From Albugo candida (Eukaryota; Oomycota; Peronosporomycetes; Albuginales): DNA of 64,000 bases. The notes under the pieces were generated by a model. The model did not search any database. It saw nothing but the letters and a program-made list of their open reading frames with translations, and was not told where the DNA came from. The stretch lies in assembly GCA_040437565.1 (NCBI GenBank), contig JBDOQK010000025.1, positions 186,001 to 250,000 on the forward strand. Direction: 5' to 3'. The position numbers and the translations under genes are program-made. Positions 43,901 to 57,685 of this stretch are shown here, piece by piece (the first letter of the stretch is position 1; every line of letters begins with the position of its first letter).

Positions 43901-46900
43901 CAAATTCGTCGTATTCGAGTTGACTCAAGGGTAAATCATCCAGCAGACCATGTGGGAAGATCCTTCGTATGACGCTCGAGGACCGTGTATTTTCATGCGT
44001 CAATAACGCGACAAGTTGTGAAGAAATACGCCTTTGTGCTTTATCTTGTCCGTACAAGGACAGATACAATTGCCACAGCAAAGCGCCATGTTTTCGAGCA
44101 AAATCCTGAATCAATTCAACCAGTTCAGACCGTTGTTCCAGCACATGAACCTTTACAAGTATGGAGGAGCATTTAGCGATTGAGAAAGCAAGTGATCGAT
44201 TGTACAGAAACATTGCATGATGACGAGAGAATTCATCGATTCGCATGGCATCCAGTAGTTCACGTATTACTCTCTCTGGCGTTGCTTTCTTGCCACTGGA
44301 ANNNNNNNNNNNNNNNNNNNNNNNNNNNNNNNNNNNNNNNNNNNNNNNNNNNNNNNNNNNNNNNNNNNNNNNNNNNNNNNNNNNNNNNNNNNNNNNNNNN
44401 NAAATCCTGAATCAATTCAACCAGTTCAGACCGTTGTTCCAGCACATGAACCTTTACAAGTATGGAGGAGCATTTAGCGATTGAGAAAGCAAGTGATCGA
44501 TTGTACAGAAACATTGCATGATGACGAGAGAATTCATCGATTCGCATGGCATCCAGTAGTTCACGTATTACTCTCTCTGGCGTTGCTTTCTTGCCACTGG
44601 AAAGACAAACTTCCAGTGTCTGCAAACCCAGCGATATGACAAGATAATCTAAGCCAAGAACAGAAAACGATAAGGCGCCGGTAAGGCTTTTTGAGTGCTG
44701 CAGAGCCGTGACGTTGGTCGAAATTCTCGCTTGTTCTATCCCTATAAAGTGCCGCCAAGGGGTCGGATGCTTTGTATTGGCATTTTCTATGGGTCGTACA
44801 AATTGTGCTCTTCCTAATCGATTCTGTTTGCTAAAATCAAATATACGGGACACAAAATGATAACAATGGTATTTCGTGAAGACTGCACGTCGATTCGCTG
44901 CTTCCGACTTCATACTACGCGTCTCTGAGTAATTAACGACCATATACTTGAGCACATTGGCGGCTGCAAAGCTTACTTCTTCCATCGGTGAATGCAGTAA
45001 TTCCATGATCACTTCGATACTCGTTTTGTATTGTGAGTGAGGAACTTCTTCAAATACCCCACGAGTGCACAGTAAGCGCTGTAAAGCCAGTAGAATGGCG
45101 ACTTGAAGCTCTGTTTGTGGAATTGGGGAGTCCATCGAATTAGAAGGAGAGTGCAGTTGAGTCACGCAGTACTCTTTCAGCTGCTCCAAAAGCTTCATCA
45201 AGCACGTGAACGCTCGGCGATCGCGTTGTCGATTGCCTCCGATGGGCACATTGCGATTGAACTGCTCGAGATGTCGATAGATATTCTCCAGAGTGGTGTG
45301 TGTGACAAGATTGGGAACTAGATGAAGATGTAGGAGCTTTCGAAGAAGTATATCTTCCAATTCAGGATGAATTTCTGTTCCCCAGCTACCTTCCTTACAT
45401 CCAATAGGTGTTTCCTCCGTTGACCAGGGAAGATGCAAGCGATTCATGCGGCACATTTCCATCAAATTACTGAGAAATAAGCTTCTCACCTCTTTGGGAT
45501 TTAAAAGTGTAACAGAACCAGCAACGCGAAGCCATTTCGGTAGACTTGAGTAATCACCGCTAATTTCGCTAACAGCTTCGCGTAGTTCTTCTTCATGACG
45601 ACACGTTACGGGCATTAATCCAATACCGACTTCTTTTTCGCGATGACGAACAGTGGAACTTAGACATATATATCGTCGCGTCCTTCCATGCTTCAATTCT
45701 ATCGCAAACTTTCCTAAAAACCCCGGACTTTGCCAGCCTTGTGGGCCACAGTCGACAATTGATGTTTCTCTTTCCAAAGCCTTTTGCGATGGATTCGTAC
45801 TCACTGAAGCCAAACTCGTTGCGGTAGGAGTCGCAATTGCTCCAGTATCATCATACTGAGATTCCGTATTTCGTTCGAACTCGAGATTGCGGGCTTCGAT
45901 CTGCTTATCCATTTCTGGCGAGAAGGCTGGGTACATGACAATATTGTATAGATCGCTCAAAGGATGAGAGACAAGAGTACGTCGTGTTGTGACGGCCCGC
46001 TCAACCACAGCATTTGACGTGATCGCCAACCATCGGAATTGAAACTTTTTCTCTTTGTTTTTGCTGATCTTCAGTACAGGAATTTCAAATGCGACTGGCT
46101 GAGGGATGTCACGCGTTGCTGACATCGCGTCAAACTCGCACAGATCGGAAACCTCTTCGACAAATAAAGAAATTCCCAGCCAAGATCTCAGGTTGTTGCC
46201 GATGGCCTGGATGAAAGATTCGCGAGCATCACTCCAATATCGATGAACGCGATTGTTTTCGTAATACACCAAGAGCTCGTTCGAGTTGCTTGTGACTCGT
46301 TGTATTTTCACTACATCAATCAGCAGAATAGATGACACAGTTGCACGAGTATCCGTGTCTAGACGGTCGAGACTGGCTGCTCGAACAGCTAAAAGTACTT
46401 GCACTTTGATCGGTTCTGATAATGTGCTCTGTGTTGTGCTGAGTTTTACCATTGAAAATGTCTTACCGCATAGTTGAAACAAATTATCAAAGTACATGCC
46501 GCCTGTGGTGGAATTTGATCTATTCGAACCTTGCACCAAGCTATGATCACCTGTTTGCGTAATGTTTGTGGATTTCGAATTTTCCATTCCTAATCCAATT
46601 GTCGCCGCAGCTGAACTGGAAGATGCTCTCTGACGAATCTGATAATACGCAGAAAGAAGTTGCTGACGAGCACGGGAGGTGTACGTCTCTTTGACGTTTT
46701 TTGCTAGAAATATCGTGAACGAGCGGTCCACGTTTCTACCAGCACTTCCTCCGGATGTACTATCGGGAGCGACTGTTATTTCTTTGATGTCGTCGTAACC
46801 GTATCGCTCTTTGATATCGTCGGAATAGGGATCAATTATTGTCATGTGATGGCTACTAAGTACCATGATTCGTTTAACTGATCGAAGAAAACCCACGCGA

Positions 46901-47709
46901 GTGACGAAGAATCGAGCAGCGTAAAGCACACCGGAATAGNNNNNNNNNNNNNNNNNNNNNNNNNNNNNNNNNNNNNNNNNNNNNNNNNNNNNNNNNNNNN
47001 NNNNNNNNNNNNNNNNNNNNNNNNNNNNNNNNNNNNNNNTTGTGGATTTCGAATTTTCCATTCCTAATCCAATTGTCGCCGCAGCTGAACTGGAAGATGC
47101 TCTCTGACGAATCTGATAATACGCAGAAAGAAGTTGCTGACGAGCACGGGAGGTGTACGTCTCTTTGACGTTTTTTGCTAGAAATATCGTGAACGAGCGG
47201 TCCACGTTTCTACCAGCACTTCCTCCGGATGTACTATTGGGAGCGACTGTTATTTCTTTGATGTCGTCGTAACCGTATCGCTCTTTGATATCGTCGGAAT
47301 AGGGATCAATTATTGTCATGTGATGGCTACTAAGTACCATGATTCGTTTAACTGATCGAAGAAAACCCACGCGAGTGACGAAGAATCGAGCAGCGTAAAG
47401 CACACCGGAATAGCGATTCAATGGAATCTCTAATCCTTCCACGCATCGCTCGAGTTCATTGCTGCTAGACTTTATTGCCTGCGAAGAACCTCGATTGATA
47501 GACATTTGAGCTGATTTTGAGCTCCACAGATCTTTTGAGGAAGGATCGGATGTATCCACTGTACATTTATTATCTCCCGGGATACGGGGAATATAAAACT
47601 CATTCAGAAATGATCCTTTGGGATCATCTATTATCGCATTAAGAGGTATAAAGTCGACTTCGAGTCCGTCATGGGGATTTGTAGAGGAATGTGTGACAGT
47701 CGATGACAT
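37954..47709 (-). CDS. RME-8/DNAJC13-like endosomal protein without a visible J domain
   Basis: Giant single-exon gene. Counting each duplicated gap flank once, it is 8310 bases, 2769 residues. Four 100-N gaps lie inside (41288, 42506, 44302 and 46940); two of the duplicated units shift frame individually but cancel together, as expected of assembly artefacts. The N terminus has a PH-like propeller segment (YSGVLYAARFFVTRVGFLRS). RME-8 hallmarks follow in order: VALLTHENTRSSSVIRRIFP, KDLIWGPQCVEELVRKLEAE, FISWNGNEFQVDYECLQDEV, NPEVVWNSNMRTQMVNYIEK, FPDWPIND and REPHVMWMDRMRSELTSIAE (the IWN-type repeats). RME-8 recruits Hsc70 to early endosomes to strip clathrin and SNX1. Where the J domain should follow FPDWPIND there is only a Ser-rich linker (PPSFTSGRSASEP) and no HPD motif anywhere; the GYF-like domain is also absent. 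Confidence 0.85.
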
Positions 47710-48092
47710 TTTGAGTCAAGATAGACTGATCTAAACCACGTATCGTCGCTAATATGTCTTTGATCGCTTCTCAGGCTCGATCGATCAATCCGATTCGGAA
47801 TCTAGAGATGNNNNNNNNNNNNNNNNNNNNNNNNNNNNNNNNNNNNNNNNNNNNNNNNNNNNNNNNNNNNNNNNNNNNNNNNNNNNNNNNNNNNNNNNNN
47901 NNNNNNNNNNTATTATCGCATTAAGAGGTATAAAGTCGACTTCGAGTCCGTCATGGGGATTTGTAGAGGAATGTGTGACAGTCGATGACATTTTGAGTCA
48001 AGATAGACTGATCTAAACCACGTATCGTCGCTAATATGTCTTTGATCGCTTCTCAGGCTCGATCGATCAATCCGATTCGGAATCTAGAGATG
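47629..48092. repeat. Assembly gap (47811-47910) with 182-bp duplicated flank
   Basis: 47629-47810 is repeated at 47911-48092 across 100 N. It covers the start codon region of the RME-8-like gene, so a second false start appears at 47991. Confidence 0.9.
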
Positions 48093-48278
48093 TGTACTAC
48101 ATCCAATCATATTCCTTCTTGATAAATACTATGAAAAGATTGGATAAAAGGAACGGCTAGTAAAATATCGAATGTGATCACAATAATAGAATATAAGCAA
48201 ATATCATAAAGGTGCACAATGTGCTACATCTGCTGCACCAAAAGGAAACTGAGCCACAAATAGATACTTCTCGCTGAT

Positions 48279-51265
48279 CTATTTTCCTACAAGACAGCTT
48301 TCCACGCTTACCGAACTCATCGTGAACCAAGGTTGCTTTAGTGCACCTTGAGCTGTCAAACGCTTCTCTGGATCCTTAGTTAGCAAGCCTTTCAAAACCG
48401 TTTTCGCTTCTTCGGACACGCTGGCCCAAATGCTGTGATGGTCTTCCTCTAAATTTAACTCTGCATACAAGGTTTTCTGCACGATCTCATTCTTTGTTTT
48501 CCCGTGAAAAGGGAGTTCTCCCCGTAGTAGCAAATACATTATGACTCCAAGACTCCACACATCCGCTTCTTTTCCATATCCAACGAGCGAAAGCACCTCT
48601 GGGGCTACGTAGCTTAGCGTTCCACATGGCATCTTCATCAATTCATGCGGGTACACTAACTTCGATAGTCCGAAATCAGCAATTTTTATGTCATTGAGTG
48701 TTTCACCACACAAAATATTTTCTGGTTTAAGATCACGATGAATAACACCAAGTCGATGGATGTATCCAACACTTTCGAGTAAGGGGCGCATGACCATACA
48801 TGTCTCCTTCTCACTGAAATGATTCTGATCCATTAATCGCTTGAATAACTCGCCGCCTGTCATGAGCTCGGTTACGATGTACATGCACTGTTTGTCTTCG
48901 TACACGTCGTGTAGCTGGATTATATGCGGGTGGGATACAAGTCGAAGGATAGCAATTTCTGTTCGAATCAGTTTCTTCTCGGCTACGCTGAGTGAAGCTT
49001 TGTCAAGGACCTTTACGGCATGGCTTGCTGCAGTTTGCTTGTGAGTACCTTGGAATACTTTAGAAAATCTTCCACGACCGAGTTGTTCCCCAAAATCATA
49101 ATACTCTTCAATAGCTGCCTTATCGGTAGCACGACGTAGTGCTTGTAGCCAACATTGTTGTTCTTCTTCACTCTTCATGTAAAGAGTACGTTTATGACGC
49201 CAAGTACTGCTAGTTTCTTTAGTAGATCGTGGAGTCGGTGACGTGTTCTCTTGAGTCGGTGGGGCCGGTACCAACTCGCTCGATGCCCCGTTATTCGACT
49301 CAATGAGAATGTCGATCCCGTACAACATCGTATTCTTCGAAAGAGCAACAGGCTTCGTATCTCTTTCAACATAGCAATCGCACATGAATGTCACGTCGCG
49401 AGGTATCGTGTCTTCTTCATTTAGATAACAGTACAAAAAATTGCCTTGTAAAACATAGTGGCGAGCTTTTAGCTGACGTAACCGAGACCCTCGCTTCCAC
49501 AGTGTGCCGCTCAGAGAGTCAACATGCGGAGAAACTGAGAGAAGTTCGGGGACTTTGTATGATGATACTCTTCGGCTTGGTGAAACGCTCATATGCGAAT
49601 TTTTTCTCTCCGAGCTTGTTGAATGTATCGGAGAAGGCATTGCATCAGTGCTGAGAGAGTTTGTTGGAGTGGCTGGTACGTCTGTCGTTGCCGACGACTC
49701 AATGATATTGTTCACCTCAGTGAGTAATTGAACAATTTTGTTTGAAATCAGCTCAATTGGGCAAGACGATCTAGCTTTCTCAAGATGTTCCCTTGTTTCA
49801 AGCAAATTAGCATTATCGACGCAGGCGCTGGGGAAATTTGAACTCTTCAAATAGGGGAATACACTCGCATCTCTGGGAGTTTCGCTGTTTGTCAAGTCTG
49901 TATGGAATGCAGACGCGCTCGGTCCCTTTTTCGCTAAATTGGAAAGCGGTGACAAGATTTCCTCAGACTGAAAAATACTCATCCAAAACTACTTGATGAC
50001 AATGAATCAGAATAAAGATGAAGCTTGAAATCTCAATAATCTCACATTGGCGATTTCAGGTGTTTTTTCACACCAGTTGTAAAAGAGCTCAAATGAAAGG
50101 GATCCATTGGAGTTTTCAAATGCATGATTCACCAGTGATTCGATATCATCCAGTACGCTTCCATCTGGCCCATCAACCTGGGAGCAGGAATGCCTTTTAG
50201 CAACATCTTCGGCGCCGAGTTGCTCATCTGGACATATCTGTTCATTATGTGCGTCGCTGTGTGGGATATATCCAAGCATTGACTCTGGAAATTGACTTAG
50301 CATGGTGATCAAATCATTCCTCGATATGTAACCGCTTCTATGAATCGGAACTTTTCAGCATGGGGAATCAAGTGATGTTAGCAGGAACTTACTCGTTAAC
50401 ATCATAGAGCTCAAAAATAAACTTGAGCTTTTCTTTCTTAGAACCACGAAATACAATCCCAAGACCACAGACAAATTCGTTGAAATCTATCGTACCAGAA
50501 CTATCTTTGTCAATAACTTCGAACAATCGTTCTAAGCAGATTTTACAGGATTAGAGCATAAAGCGATAGAGTCATTCGCATTTTCATACCACCCAAAAGA
50601 CCCGGCAAGGTAAAGCACTTCATGAAAGTTTCCTTGTCAACCCGATGGCCATTCGAAGCACAAGTCAATGCTTTGAAGGTTTTGCGGAGCATTTCAATCT
50701 CATTTCCTTGGAGTTTTTTTAGAGACTCTCGCTCGTCTACTGTGAGCCTACGCAATGGATAATCCATGAGGACGGGAACATTACCCATGCTTTATTTTCN
50801 NNNNNNNNNNNNNNNNNNNNNNNNNNNNNNNNNNNNNNNNNNNNNNNNNNNNNNNNNNNNNNNNNNNNNNNNNNNNNNNNNNNNNNNNNNNNNNNNNNNT
50901 TGAGCTTTTCTTTCTTAGAACCACGAAATACAATCCCAAGACCACAGACAAATTCGTTGAAATCTATCGTACCAGAACTATCTTTGTCAATAACTTCGAA
51001 CAATCGTTCTAAGCAGATTTTACAGGATTAGAGCATAAAGCGATAGAGTCATTCGCATTTTCATACCACCCAAAAGACCCGGCAAGGTAAAGCACTTCAT
51101 GAAAGTTTCCTTGTCAACCCGATGGCCATTCGAAGCACAAGTCAATGCTTTGAAGGTTTTGCGGAGCATTTCAATCTCATTTCCTTGGAGTTTTTTTAGA
51201 GACTCTCGCTCGTCTACTGTGAGCCTACGCAATGGATAATCCATGAGGACGGGAACATTACCCAT
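48279..51265 (-). CDS. EF-hand, PH and CaMK-type protein kinase in one polypeptide
   Basis: Transcript read from MGNVPVLMDYPLRRL; Gly2 makes N-myristoylation possible. The first exon ends after TLPGLLG at a GTATGA donor. Exon 2 carries an EF-hand loop (DKDSSGTIDFNE), exon 3 a second (DVNESGYISRND) and a degenerate third (ENSNGSLSFELF). An intron from AAT|GTGAGA to TTTTTCAG (near 49967) then enters the long 3' exon. That exon has a PH domain (SGTLWKRGSRLRQLKARHYV; ending EEEQQCWLQALRRA) and a complete kinase domain: GRGRFSKVF, VKVLDK, HRDLKPENIL, DFGLSK, APE in YVAPEVLSLVGYG and DVWSLGVIMYLLLRGELPF. Calcium could act through the EF-hands and lipids through the PH domain. The gap at 50800-50899 with its 377-bp repeated flank makes exon 1 appear twice; only one copy is real. 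Confidence 0.85.
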
Positions 51266-51285
51266 GCTTTATTTTCTTGTATAAA

Positions 51286-54200
51286 GCCACAATAATGCTC
51301 AAGACTGAAGTCGTCGTTATTGTGTTTAAAATTGTGAATACCATTCTGAGACTCCTGCAACGCCCCATGTGCTAAAACGCTCTCGATTATACCTATTTAT
51401 GGCCTGACCAGAGTAATTATAGTGACTGTTTTTTCTCTGAGTAATTTGTTTGAATTTTCAAAAACCGCTGAAATATAAAATCCCAGACGTGGAAGAAGCT
51501 TCGAATCAAGTCGTGCAGTGATTGGGACCTATTTTGAATCCAATTCAATGGTTTCATTAATTTTGCGTCTAAAAGCAAGACACTTCATGCAGCTCGTATC
51601 GCTAATTCTTCAAATCGATGGGGTTTATGATTTACTGCCATTTCCGCACTGGAAGACGAGATAAGACGGTTATATATGCCGGATACTTTACAGCAATATA
51701 CTGATGAAGTGATCAGAGTCTGACCAGCATATTTACCTCCATCAAAAGCTTCGTATTGCAAACGCCGATTGTGTGCAAACTAAGCAAACATTGTCTGCAA
51801 ATTATGGTGCGAAACGCCCATGCTTTTGATTCCGATTGTATGAGATATGATCGAATCACACGAAAAGTATATGCAGAAATTGGGTACGGGGAAGTAACCC
51901 GGAGGAAATGGGTACAATTTGCAACGCTGAGTAGCTTGCATGATTACATCAAGCTGCAGGAATTCAATTTTACATAGCATGAATTAAGAGAGGTAGATCT
52001 CGAGCACTACGAGTCACGCATCTCTCATGTTAAGTAATTATGCGCATCATAATAAACGTTTACGGGTCCGAGCATGTTGGTATCTTGATTTCATTCTCGA
52101 AGTATGCCTCTTTTCCACAGGACAAAGACAGCCATCCCATGATTCAGTTCAGGTTGGAGCTGTGGCCTTACTCATTTTGGATATAACATGCGAGTGATGG
52201 AAGAGGTGCCCCGATTACGCACACTGTCTTCAATCTCCTATTACAGTTCTTGATCATCAGATCATATTTGAAGTCCAGCATGATGAAGGGAGGAAAATGT
52301 ACTGAAAATTATTGTGACATGCAGGATGACTACAATAATCGCGCTAATTTCGTATTGCAATGCTATGATCCATGTTGAACGCCTTTTTAGTTCACTAATC
52401 ATCGATCAATATTGTCAAAAGTCTGCGGTGTGTATAGGAGTACACGATGACTACATTACAGAGTTTAGTGCTGGTTGGGACACGTTCGAAGATAAATGAT
52501 TAAAGCCCGTAACGGAATAAAGTTGATTATCGACGTAAAAATTTCATGGCCCATCCATCTACCAGATCAGAATTTGGGCATGCCGTTCGCGTCGTTACAT
52601 AGAGGTGATCGAGAAGCGCAGCCTAGACAATTTGGGTGTCGTTACTTTGATCTAACCACATGATAAATTATCCTGAACAATTCCTGCTTGAAGATGAATG
52701 TAAACTCCTCGCAAAGCTTCGTTCGATTGCTATCCTACAAGGGACGAAACTNNNNNNNNNNNNNNNNNNNNNNNNNNNNNNNNNNNNNNNNNNNNNNNNN
52801 NNNNNNNNNNNNNNNNNNNNNNNNNNNNNNNNNNNNNNNNNNNNNNNNNNNCGCGCTAATTTCGTATTGCAATGCTATGATCCATGTTGAACGCCTTTTT
52901 AGTTCACTAATCATCGAGCAATATTGTCAAAAATCTGCGGTGTGTACAGGAGTACACGATGACTACATTACAGAGTTTAGTGCTGGTTGGGACACGTTCG
53001 AAGATAAATGATTAAAGCCCGTAACGGAACAAAGTTGATTATCGACGCAAAAATTACATGGTCCATCCATCTACCAGATCAGAATTTGGGCATGCCGTTC
53101 GCGTCGTTACATAGAGGTGATCGAGAAGCGCAGCCTAGACAATTTGGATGTCGTTACTTTGATCTAACCACATGATAAATTATCCTGAACAATTCCTGCT
53201 TGACACTGAATGCAAACTTCTCGCAAAGCTTCGTTCGATTGCTATCCTACAAGGGACGAAACTATATCCATGATGTGAAGGTAATGTACCATAAGATTTG
53301 TGTGATAGTAAGATTATCTCATCAATGATTGGGGATGGTTTAGTCACCGCATGGCTGTCAGTACAATGATATGAAAGGCTTCTCTTGTAATTGTCCCTTG
53401 CAATCCAACTTGATATAATTAAAGACTTTGTGAATGAACACAAGTGCAACTGTATCCAGATTCCATATTGAGGAGTATAGAAGGTAATCAATTCACGTAT
53501 GGTGCCAGTCCAGAATTATTATATGTTTCATTAGTTGGCTTTGCGCTCTCATTATTTTCCAGGCTTTATTAGACAATCAGCGCCATGTAGTGAACATTGC
53601 TCGATACAAATCCAAGCTAAATGAGAATTTCTTGGCTTCTACAATGCGAATTGGCATTTATATATATGCTTTTTTTATTCGTTAAGGCAATTAATAGCAA
53701 CAAGTGATTACACAGATGCTACTCGACGCTGTATACGCCCTTACTTACTGACCGTGATACGGGCAACTTTTCTGATCATACACTATGGTGAGTTTGGATC
53801 AATCCGATTTGTACTTGAAAAATTTAGATGCAATTGGGTTTCCACGATATCAGCTGTCCTTCCATGAATTTGAGCGAAATCGATGCTTCAAATAAGTACT
53901 CTATGTATTTTTGTGATACTGATTCTATGCGTGCAAAGGCTTGTAGCGACAAATGTAGGGTCTCATATGCACTTTTTTATGCTAACCCACAGAGTGGCAA
54001 AATTGCGGCACCGTAGGAATTCCAAATGACTTTATGCGCGTCTCACATATATAGACGCATATCGTATCCGAAGCAAAAGTACCTGAAACTTCTGACCCCA
54101 ATATCTGAACTTGACACTCTCTCAGTGAGATATTACAGGGTCATTGAGTTAGGACCACAATCATCTAGAACTAGGATAGCGATTTTCACGTCAAATGGAA

Positions 54201-54425
54201 AACTCTCTTTGATAGCTCCACGTCAGAACCAGAATCAACCATCGGCCCCGCTATTCTCTTTCTTGGTACTGCATTTAGGGATGAACAAAAATCGTACGTT
54301 ATCACGAAGTAATAGTCACAGCGAATCGCGCGAGATTTATTTGCAAAGGCGTTGCAATCATTTCCCCCTTGAGCTTAATAATTTCGCTCGACTCACAAGT
54401 GATATGTTGACTTTTGGAAATCGAA
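51286..54425. other. Gene-poor region upstream of the retroelement cluster
   Basis: About 3 kb without a supported gene. It includes the repeated block at 52340-53263 and short frames of 60-75 codons. Those frames lack homology or splice partners that I can see. One at 52314-52499 (MTCRMTTIIALISYCNAMIH) is hydrophobic at its N terminus and preserved in both repeat copies. Confidence 0.5.
52340..53263. repeat. 412-bp repeat pair around an N gap (52752-52851)
   Basis: 52340-52751 and 52852-53263 match along their whole length but differ at many bases (for example atcgatcaatattgtcaaaa versus atcgagcaatattgtcaaaa). The divergence is greater than at the other gaps, so these are two haplotypes or two repeat copies. 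Confidence 0.85.
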
Positions 54426-54607
54426 TGAGGTTGAAGTCTGTGCGCACGGACACTGGAGGAGATTTCATTTGTTAGTTTGATGCGTGTAGTCTTTTCTACC
54501 TATGGGCAAGCATATCCATGGAAGCACTTGGGGTTTGGAAAGATTGGCGAGTGTGTACTAACTTCTCAGTATAAGACTCCTGCTTTTGACTTCTCTCAAA
54601 AACAACA
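54426..54607 (+). repeat. 5' LTR of element A
   Basis: Matches 61190-61352 with shared cgcacggacactggagga, ttagtttgatgcgtg and ggaaagattggcg blocks, with length differences. Confidence 0.7.
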
Positions 54608-57397
54608 GGTGATGAGTCCGATAAGCTCGAAGATGGCGACAACGCTTTTCGAGGTCAACTTTCGTCATTAAGCGCTGCGAGCGAATTGGCGTGGTAGAAG
54701 ATCATGAAGAGAAGATCGCGTTTGTTNNNNNNNNNNNNNNNNNNNNNNNNNNNNNNNNNNNNNNNNNNNNNNNNNNNNNNNNNNNNNNNNNNNNNNNNNN
54801 NNNNNNNNNNNNNNNNNNNNNNNNNNGGAGAGACAGGCCGGCGGAAACGAAATGATACAACTCATGCGTGGGTTGATGGGACGATTGGATCGCTTGAAAG
54901 AATTCCAGAATAAAGTTCAAGGGCAGCTTCCTGGAGGGGACCGAGTGAGAAAGACTGGAAGATGTTCAGATATCACCTGCGGAAGATTTATTTGCGTCGG
55001 GACTGGATCGTGGACCATTAATGCATATCGCTGCATTGGGCGGATCGACTCTACCGATCAAGGCGGAAGGGACAGCAGACCCCCGATGTATAATGGGCAC
55101 CGACAATCTGACCATGATTTACCGCAGTCGCAATTGCAGTGGCTTTACTTCGAGGCTATGAAAGGTCCTTAGGTCGGCCTACAAATGTATCATCAACATG
55201 GGAATGATGCTCGATGACCGGTACAACAAATGAAGCGGGTTGTGCAGTACCTTACGCAAGGCAGAAATGGTTGCAATCCGTATGTTTGATGGAGTGGAAT
55301 TGTACGAAGGACTTGAATCTGGGTTCTGGGAGTGGGGACGTCATTTGTAAGACAAGTGAATTGGCCTAGTCAGCGTGTGGCTTTTTGTAGCCGGGAGACG
55401 TTAAAGTTACCTTCTCGGGAATTATCTTTAGGGCATGGCTGAACAATACTACCATAAACAGCTGGAGACTTGTTCGAATCAAATGCCGGCTTCTCATTAT
55501 GCGATGCAGAAAATTCTTTAGGCTTGAAGCCCATGCTCAGTCGATGTAATTGTTTATGCGGCCAAAGTATCCATAGAAAATATGGACTAAACACTTTCTC
55601 TACCCGGTGGCTGGGACGGAAGTGTCAGAAGGTGAAGTGGAATACCTAGTCCTCAGCAAAATCGTGCAATACGCGTCAGAAGACATGAGAGTCGTACTGA
55701 TGGCGAACAACTGTCGACGAATGTCGCCCGAGAGCCAAGATTTTACCATTAATATGTAAAATTTTGGAATTAATCCTCAAAGAACTATTAATAGAATTAA
55801 AAAAAGAGAGACTCGAAGTTGTCACGGATGTGGTGAGACTGGACATTTGAGAGTAGTGTGCCCTGATTGAATCGTCCAGGTCTCAAAACGTGACGCTAAC
55901 TTTACGCTGGCAATCTCAGCACAAAGAGTTGGCGGAACTGATTGATGGATATTGAACAGTTGATCAAGTCGTCACTTATGTAGCGATGATGCGTGTTTAA
56001 TAGGTATCGAAGACGCCAAAGACTTGTGTGTCCAACTGAGCCGAGCTGACGATCAGCAAAGTGGGCAACGTCATATAACGGGTCTCTACGTATGGCAAGC
56101 TTCAGACTGTAGATTTACCGAAGTTATTTTGCGGTCGTACTTGCTCACAATTTGATATGGAAGATTAGATGCCAAAGGGTACGTGCTTGATCGCCGTGAC
56201 GCATAGCGTTTACTCGAAATATGTGATGAAAAAGGTGTTGTCTTCGACGTGGACTTATCCAAAAGTGTTCTAATAGTCAAATCTAAAGTGCTACGTGCAC
56301 TGCAGCAATCTCGAGACGTAGTTTTTTGGCGGAACTTGTGGACAACGCCGAGCTAAAAGAAGATACTCCCAACGTACCACAAGGGGGTACTTTATATGTT
56401 TTTCATCGGCGTTTCGGCCATATTAAATATAGTGTCGTGAGCAGATTGGCTCGTACTACCGCTCCGGGTATCATACTGACCGATCGAACACGTGTCAACT
56501 GCTCGACATGCGCACAAGGCAAGCAGAGCTAAAATCGACAATCCCGCAAGATACTGTGGCGAACTCTCCTATTGAACGGATTGGGACTCAAAAAAATCCC
56601 ATGACGCCAAGGGACAGGCTCGGGAATCGCTACATAGTTAATCTTGTGGATCACAAGAGTAATTACGCAATCCTATTTCTCGCCCACACCAAGGTTAAAG
56701 CGGCCAAATTCTTCGAGGATTTCTTTGTTCATTTCGATAAGCGCTTTGATTGTCGAACTCACGTCTTGCGTACAGACTCTGGTGGTGAATTCGCTAAGGA
56801 CAATTTATTCTGTGATTAGTCTGGCGTCGCTCGTCAGCGTAGTGAGGCAAGAGACCAGGCCAGCAATGGCAAGGTGGAGCGTATGCATCATACCATTATG
56901 AACATCGCGCGGCGTATGATTTTTACCAGCGGTTTGCCACTTAGCCTTTCTGGGGACGCGGTTCAATACGCTGCATAAGTGCTGAATCGTTCAACTAAAA
57001 AGCTGAAACTGGCAAGGTATCTCCAATCTAGATACTTATTCAAATGACGACAGCACTGAGTGATATTTTGGATGTTGGTTCTCCATGCTCGGCCTATATA
57101 AATCCGAAGAAAAAGTTTGCGAAGCGCGCACAACGTGGTATTATAATCGCGATTGGTGATGGCACTAAAAGCTATCAAGTCTTTTTACCAAAGAATCGCA
57201 CCGTAATTACAATGCAACATATACGAGACATCGAGACCCTAGACAAAGATCAGAACGACTTACTATTGCGAAATGAGATAGATGCAAACACGTCGATCAC
57301 TCGCAGGTTCTCAACCAAGCCAGTATAAATAGGAGAGCGTCCACTGACAAGATCAATACAGAAGGACACGAGAAGTATCTATGGCGATAGAGGTTGG

Positions 57398-57685
57398 TTT
57401 CGGAAGAAGATGTATTCGCCGAGTCCGCAGACTCGGCGAATACGTCACCTGACATTTCAGAGGTTTCGTAACGCCATCTGTTATGAAGATCACGGTGTGG
57501 TGGTTATGCCAGAAACAGACACTGCTCAGGGTCGAGGAGTTTCAGGGGTTGCAAGGGACAATGGGCGCGCAAAGGAAATGTAAGACTACAGGTAAGAGAG
57601 GTAAAGCTTACATACATAATATATTCACTTCGGCTTTTGCCACCTTTAACCGAACCAGCTTCAGCTCCACGTACAACAATTGATT
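57398..57685 (+). repeat. 5' LTR of element B
   Basis: About 85-90 percent alike, by eye, to 59403-59692; contains the aagaagatgtatycgcc and acaggtaagagaggtaaagc blocks. Confidence 0.8.

Noticed and set aside
42501-44246. Separate gene of 581 codons, suggested by the frame breaks at the N gaps
   Set aside because: The breaks come from duplicated contig ends of 386 and 301 bases. With one copy removed the frame continues through RME-8.
47785-47991. Extra gene start reading MSSTVTHSSTNPHDGLEVDF
   Set aside because: Duplicate of the RME-8-like start created by the gap at 47811-47910.
50543-50788. A second EF-hand kinase start (MGNVPVLM) upstream of the gap
   Set aside because: Identical to 51020-51265 and separated by 100 N; it is the repeated contig end, not a tandem gene.
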